From Algimonas ampicilliniresistens (lineage in GTDB: Bacteria; Pseudomonadota; Alphaproteobacteria; Caulobacterales; Maricaulaceae), in the NCBI RefSeq assembly GCF_030159955.1, contig NZ_BSNK01000002.1:248001-312000 (forward strand): DNA of 64,000 bases, in the 5' to 3' direction. How positions within the stretch are numbered: the first letter of the stretch is position 1; every line of letters starts with the position of its first letter. The notes beneath the pieces were generated by a model. It saw nothing but the letters and a program-made list of their open reading frames with translations. It made no database searches and was not told the DNA's origin. The translations under genes and the position numbers were made by a program. This document shows positions 60,714-64,000 of this stretch, in pieces.

Positions 60714-61857
60714 CTATTATGAGGTGCTCGGCGTGTCGCGCGATGCGGACGCTAAACAGCTAAAGTCCGCCTTCCGCAAAGCCGCTATGGCCTGCCACCC
60801 AGACCGCCACCCAGACGATCCGGGAGCCGAAGCTCGGTTTAAAGAATTAAATGAAGCCTACGGCATTTTGTCTGACGAACAAAAACGCGCAGCCTATGAC
60901 CGGATGGGTCATGCGGCGTTTGAGGGCGGCGGCATGGGCGGCGGCGGCTTCCAAGATTTCGGTGATATTTTCAGCCAGATCTTTGGTGGCGCCGGCGGCG
61001 CGAGTGGGTTTGCCGATATGTTTGGCGGTCGCGGTGGGCGACGCGCCCAGTCTGTCGCGCGTGGGTCGGATCTGCGCTATGAAATGGAAATCACGCTGGA
61101 AGAGGCCTTCCGCGGTAAAGATGTTGAGATCGAAGTCCCGATTGCCGAAGATTGCGAACGTTGCGACGGCATGGGGGCCGAGCCAGGCGCATCCGTCGAG
61201 CGTTGCGACACATGTGGCGGCGCAGGCCGGGTCCGCACGCAACAAGGCATGTTCACCATGGAACGCCCCTGTCCAACCTGCGGCGGTCAGGGCGAATATG
61301 TGTCTGACCCTTGCCGTGAATGTGATGGTCAGGGACAGGTCAGACAAGCCACTGAACTGGATGTTTCTATTCCAGCCGGCGTAGAGGACGGCACCCGTAT
61401 CCGCCTCTCCGGCCAAGGCGATCAAGCGCCAAAACGGGGTGCCACGAACCGACAGCGCGGTGATCTCTATCTATTCGTTTCCGTGAAACCGCACGACATG
61501 TTCGAACGCGAAGGGGCGAACCTGTTCATGCGCGCACCCGTCCCCATGACCGTCGCAACTCTGGGCGGTGAATTGGAACTACCAACCATTGATGGCGGCC
61601 GCACCAAGATCAAAATTGAAGAGGGTAGCCAAGGCGGCAAACGGGTTCGCCTACGCGGCAAGGGTATGAGCGTTTTGCGCAGCCAAAGCCGCGGCGATAT
61701 GTATGTCGAACTCGCTGTCGAAACGCCGTCGCGCCTGTCCGCTAAGCAGCGAGAATTGCTGGAAGAATTTGCCGAACTGTCCGGCGACGAGATCAGCCCG
61801 GAAAGCAAAGGCTTCTTCGATAAAGCCAAAGCCTTCTGGGACGAGTTGGTTGATTAA
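60700..61857 (+). CDS. dnaJ: Chaperone protein DnaJ (Hsp40)
   Basis: This 385-residue co-chaperone has a J domain (1-70) with the HPD motif at 33-35 (ACHPDRHPDD) and a Gly/Phe-rich region (73-115). Four zinc-binding CxxCxGxG-type repeats start at C152, C169, C191 and C205, followed by the C-terminal substrate-binding domains. It stimulates DnaK ATPase and delivers clients. The gene overlaps the FkbM methyltransferase by 14 bases, which is not the usual direct dnaK-dnaJ arrangement. Confidence 0.97.
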   Translation: MSKRDYYEVLGVSRDADAKQLKSAFRKAAMACHPDRHPDDPGAEARFKELNEAYGILSDEQKRAAYDRMGHAAFEGGGMGGGGFQDFGDIFSQIFGGAGGASGFADMFGGRGGRRAQSVARGSDLRYEMEITLEEAFRGKDVEIEVPIAEDCERCDGMGAEPGASVERCDTCGGAGRVRTQQGMFTMERPCPTCGGQGEYVSDPCRECDGQGQVRQATELDVSIPAGVEDGTRIRLSGQGDQAPKRGATNRQRGDLYLFVSVKPHDMFEREGANLFMRAPVPMTVATLGGELELPTIDGGRTKIKIEEGSQGGKRVRLRGKGMSVLRSQSRGDMYVELAVETPSRLSAKQRELLEEFAELSGDEISPESKGFFDKAKAFWDELVD

Positions 61858-61877
61858 GCGGCGTTGAGATCGCTCGG

Positions 61878-62372
61878 ATGTTCAGCCTAGCCCGCCTGTC
61901 CCAGCGCACGCTGTTCACAGGTCTCATGTCTGGTCTCGCCACTCTGTTTGGCAGCTCTCTGGCCGCGCGGCGCATTGTCGGACAGGCCGACGTCCTGACC
62001 GACGTGATTAAAATTGGCGGTGTTATTGCTGTCGGAACGGTGGTGCTCAGTTTCATTTTTTGGACCGTGACCCATTGGCGAAGAAAGGGTTCAGTCCGTG
62101 CGCCTATTCGGGGAGCAATCGCAGGGCTGCTTACGGCGCTCTGTGTCATCCCGCTTCCGGTCTTTGCGTGGAAACTGAAATCGGATGTTCTGGCTGCCTA
62201 TGCCAATGACCAAACTCACCTCATCGCCGCTTTTTTTGAGGCGCTGCCGGCCGCGATAGGGACGGGTCTGCTGACCTTTGAGGTCATGACCAAAGCGTCT
62301 CTAATCGCCATGGTTCTCAGCGTGGGTCTTGGTTATTCTGTGTCGCGCTGGGGTCCGGACCGGGCCGTCTAA
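61878..62372 (+). CDS. Membrane protein of unknown function
   Basis: This 164-residue protein has about four hydrophobic segments (near 8-24, 42-62, 81-97, 135-155). No family was recognised. It follows dnaJ by 20 bases in the same direction and may be the last gene of that transcript. Its 3' end overlaps the convergent avidin-like gene by 56 bases, so both carboxyl ends share DNA in opposite strands. Confidence 0.65.
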   Translation: MFSLARLSQRTLFTGLMSGLATLFGSSLAARRIVGQADVLTDVIKIGGVIAVGTVVLSFIFWTVTHWRRKGSVRAPIRGAIAGLLTALCVIPLPVFAWKLKSDVLAAYANDQTHLIAAFFEALPAAIGTGLLTFEVMTKASLIAMVLSVGLGYSVSRWGPDRAV

Positions 62373-62760
62373 ACGTCGCCGCACCAGCCGTGATCGAGCG
62401 CCAGAGATCTTCGATCTCATCCTCTTCCGCAATGTCGCGCGTATGCTGCCAGAGTGTACGAATGAACTCGCCCTCTTCGTCCGCGCTCAACTGACCCGAC
62501 CAGCTCGTGATCGAGCCAAAGCTGGTAAAGTTGACAGAAAATGCCACCACATCGCCCTGCGCCCAACCCGTCAGAGCGAATTGACTCTCCGCATCAGGTT
62601 TGCCGAGTTCCGTCTGATAATACCCGCTTAGTGAGCCGTCTTCAGCGACTGAGATTTGAACTGCCGACCCGGCTTCATTAATCCAGAGACCGTCTAGATC
62701 GTTTGCATAAGCGGCTTCACACCCGCCTAGCAGGATGGCCATGAGGGCGATTTTACGCAT
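62317..62760 (-). CDS. Avidin/streptavidin-family biotin-binding protein
   Basis: This 147-residue exported protein has a signal with a possible lipobox (LLGGC, Cys 14) or a signal peptidase I site (AAYA-ND, residue 19). The mature part aligns by eye along streptavidin: GLWINEAGS, DGSLSGYYQT, FALTG, VAFSVNF, ITSWSGQ, RTLWQHT, EDLWRSI and AATFRR. Equivalent biotin contacts kept are N28 (N23), S32 (S27), Y48 (Y43), S83 (S88), T85 (T90), W87 (W92), W104 (W108) and W120 (W120). Changes are T50 for S45, F78 for W79, H106 for L110 and A128 for D128. It overlaps the antiporter gene by eight bases and is probably translationally coupled to it. Confidence 0.8.
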   Translation of the reverse strand: MRKIALMAILLGGCEAAYANDLDGLWINEAGSAVQISVAEDGSLSGYYQTELGKPDAESQFALTGWAQGDVVAFSVNFTSFGSITSWSGQLSADEEGEFIRTLWQHTRDIAEEDEIEDLWRSITAGAATFRRPGPDPSATQNNQDPR

Positions 62761-64000
62761 AGGTGAAACCCAGTACGAGATAGGCTGCGACAGTCACACC
62801 CCCGGCCAGAAGCGCGTAGGGCAGTTGAGTCCTAATATGGTCGATATGATCGGAGCCCGATGCCATTGAGGCTATGATCGACGTGTCACTGGTGGGACTA
62901 CAATGGTCGCCAAAGACGCCGCCGCCAATAGCTGCCGCAATGGCGAGTGAGGGATCGATACCGTAGCTAGCCGCCAGAGGCACGGCGATCGGGATCATGA
63001 TGGCAAACGTGCCCCAACTGGTCCCTGTCGAGAACGCGACGAAACAGCTAATTAAAAAGACAAGCGCGGGCATCAAAGCTGGAGACAAGAAGGCCGATGT
63101 GACCTCTGCCGTAAACACGCCCGTACCCAGCGTTCGGCACAGGCTGCCGAGCGCAAAGGCGAGCAGCATCAAGATGGCCAGCGGCAGCATGCCGCCCATG
63201 CCCTTGATCGCTGTGTCGGCGCTTTCACGGACGCCCAGCACACCTTGCGCCTTATAGAGAATGATGGCGAGCGCCACGGCGATTGAGGTCGAATAGAGTA
63301 TGGCAGACGAGCCCGAACCGTCCTGCATCCGCGCGAACCAGCTATCGCCTTCACCGGTCATAATCAGGAATATCGGCACTAATACGACCATTGTCAGGAT
63401 CGGCATGATCATGTTGAGCGCCCGCGGGGTTGCGCCGGGCGCAGGCGGAATGTCTGAAGCCTCATCCGAGATCATCGGGACAGCGCCCTCACGCAATAAT
63501 GTGCCCCTCGCTTCCGCTGTTTTCATCTCACCAATGTCGCGACGCGTCAGAATGACGACCAACAATATAACAATGATCAGCATAGGGTAGAAGTTGAACA
63601 GGGCCGCTTGGATTAATTGCGAGAAGGGCTGGCTCAATCCTTCAGCGGCAATCAATCCCATTAGATAGGCCCCCCAGGCATTGAATGGGATCAGCACGCA
63701 AGACGGGGCAGACCCCGTATCGGCAATCAAGGCCAGTTTTTCGCGCGGCATACCGAGCTTGTCTGTCACAGGCCGGAACAGAGTCCCGACCGTCAGGATT
63801 GAAATATTGCTTTCTATAAAAAGAAGCAGACCCATGCCCAAAGCGAACAGTTCCACCAGAACTCGCTGGTCTTTTGATTCCGCGCTCTTCACGCGCCGAT
63901 CCAGCCATGCCAGCAATCGTTCGATAAAACCCGCCACGCCGCCTGAACGCTGGATCAGCGCAATCAACGCCCCAATCACGAGCGTGAAAATAATGACTCG
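62753..64000 (-). CDS. NhaC-type Na+/H+ antiporter (5' end outside window)
   Basis: At least 415 residues of a polytopic membrane protein are visible; the reading frame stays open to the window edge, so the N-terminus is missing. NhaC-family features include FIESNISILTVGTLFRPV, DTGSAPSCVLIPFNAWGAYL, FSTGTSWGTFAIMIPIAVPL and GGGVFGDHCSPTSDTSIIASMASG. It probably exchanges Na+ for H+ or carries a related solute at the inner membrane. Its stop overlaps the avidin-like gene. Confidence 0.9.
   Translation of the reverse strand, partial: RVIIFTLVIGALIALIQRSGGVAGFIERLLAWLDRRVKSAESKDQRVLVELFALGMGLLLFIESNISILTVGTLFRPVTDKLGMPREKLALIADTGSAPSCVLIPFNAWGAYLMGLIAAEGLSQPFSQLIQAALFNFYPMLIIVILLVVILTRRDIGEMKTAEARGTLLREGAVPMISDEASDIPPAPGATPRALNMIMPILTMVVLVPIFLIMTGEGDSWFARMQDGSGSSAILYSTSIAVALAIILYKAQGVLGVRESADTAIKGMGGMLPLAILMLLAFALGSLCRTLGTGVFTAEVTSAFLSPALMPALVFLISCFVAFSTGTSWGTFAIMIPIAVPLAASYGIDPSLAIAAAIGGGVFGDHCSPTSDTSIIASMASGSDHIDHIRTQLPYALLAGGVTVAAYLVLGFTYA

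Noticed and set aside
1-64000. Prophage, integrative element, CRISPR array or classical defence island
   Set aside because: No integrase, transposase, terminase, cas genes, regularly spaced repeats or toxin-antitoxin pair was found.

Overview
The window looks like one contiguous chromosomal segment from an alphaproteobacterium. The most likely placement is a marine, stalked or budding lineage near Hyphomonadaceae/Maricaulales. This is inferred from moderate-to-high GC, a SapC-family protein, a paired beta-helix and diheme cytochrome operon of a type described from Hyphomonas and Shewanella, a DnaK/DnaJ locus with an alphaproteobacterial-type heat-shock promoter, and many short lipoproteins. 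There are no rRNA or tRNA genes, CRISPR arrays, insertion sequences or phage modules. Nearly all the sequence is coding, with short spacers and many 4-bp start/stop overlaps.

Layout. 1-3123 (minus): operon of a beta-helix lipoprotein, a diheme cytochrome c lipoprotein and a PhyH dioxygenase, divergent from mtgA. 3.9-8.2 kb: aminotransferase, S41 protease lipoprotein, sodium:alanine symporter. 8.2-12.3 kb: repeat-rich periplasmic protein, VanZ-like protein, pterin dehydratase, DUF885 protein. 12.4-16.3 kb: three tandem paralogues that combine a lipoprotein signal with a C-terminal beta-barrel. 16.5-24.1 kb: small-molecule and acyl-CoA enzymes (pyridoxal kinase-like, serine hydrolase, hotdog thioesterases, crotonase, alpha/beta hydrolase), SapC, a Zur-like Fur regulator and PaiB. 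24.2-31.7 kb: argG, SH3-MBL hydrolase, Tat-exported flavoprotein, and a divergent pair of a membrane LytTR regulator and an acyltransferase. 31.8-36.9 kb: old yellow enzyme, FMN-binding protein, small membrane and lipoproteins, AlkB, zinc-peptidase-like lipoprotein.

37.2-57.5 kb reads as a cell-surface block. A sulfotransferase/glycosyltransferase fusion is co-transcribed with a Wzm/Wzt-type polysaccharide exporter. It faces a complete-looking type II secretion operon (E-F-G-H-J-K-L-M-C-like-D-I, minus strand). Beyond that lie a probably very abundant secreted protein with its own terminator and a double GT2 glycosyltransferase. My inference is that the block builds and exports an outer coat, with the abundant protein as a candidate secretion substrate.

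57.7-61.9 kb holds dnaK (sigma-32-type promoter), an inserted FkbM-like methyltransferase and dnaJ. The last 2 kb holds a small membrane protein, an avidin/streptavidin-family protein and the 3' part of an NhaC-type antiporter that runs off the window. The avidin-like gene is the most striking single item: most biotin-contact residues are recognisable, and it sits at the end of an antiporter operon.
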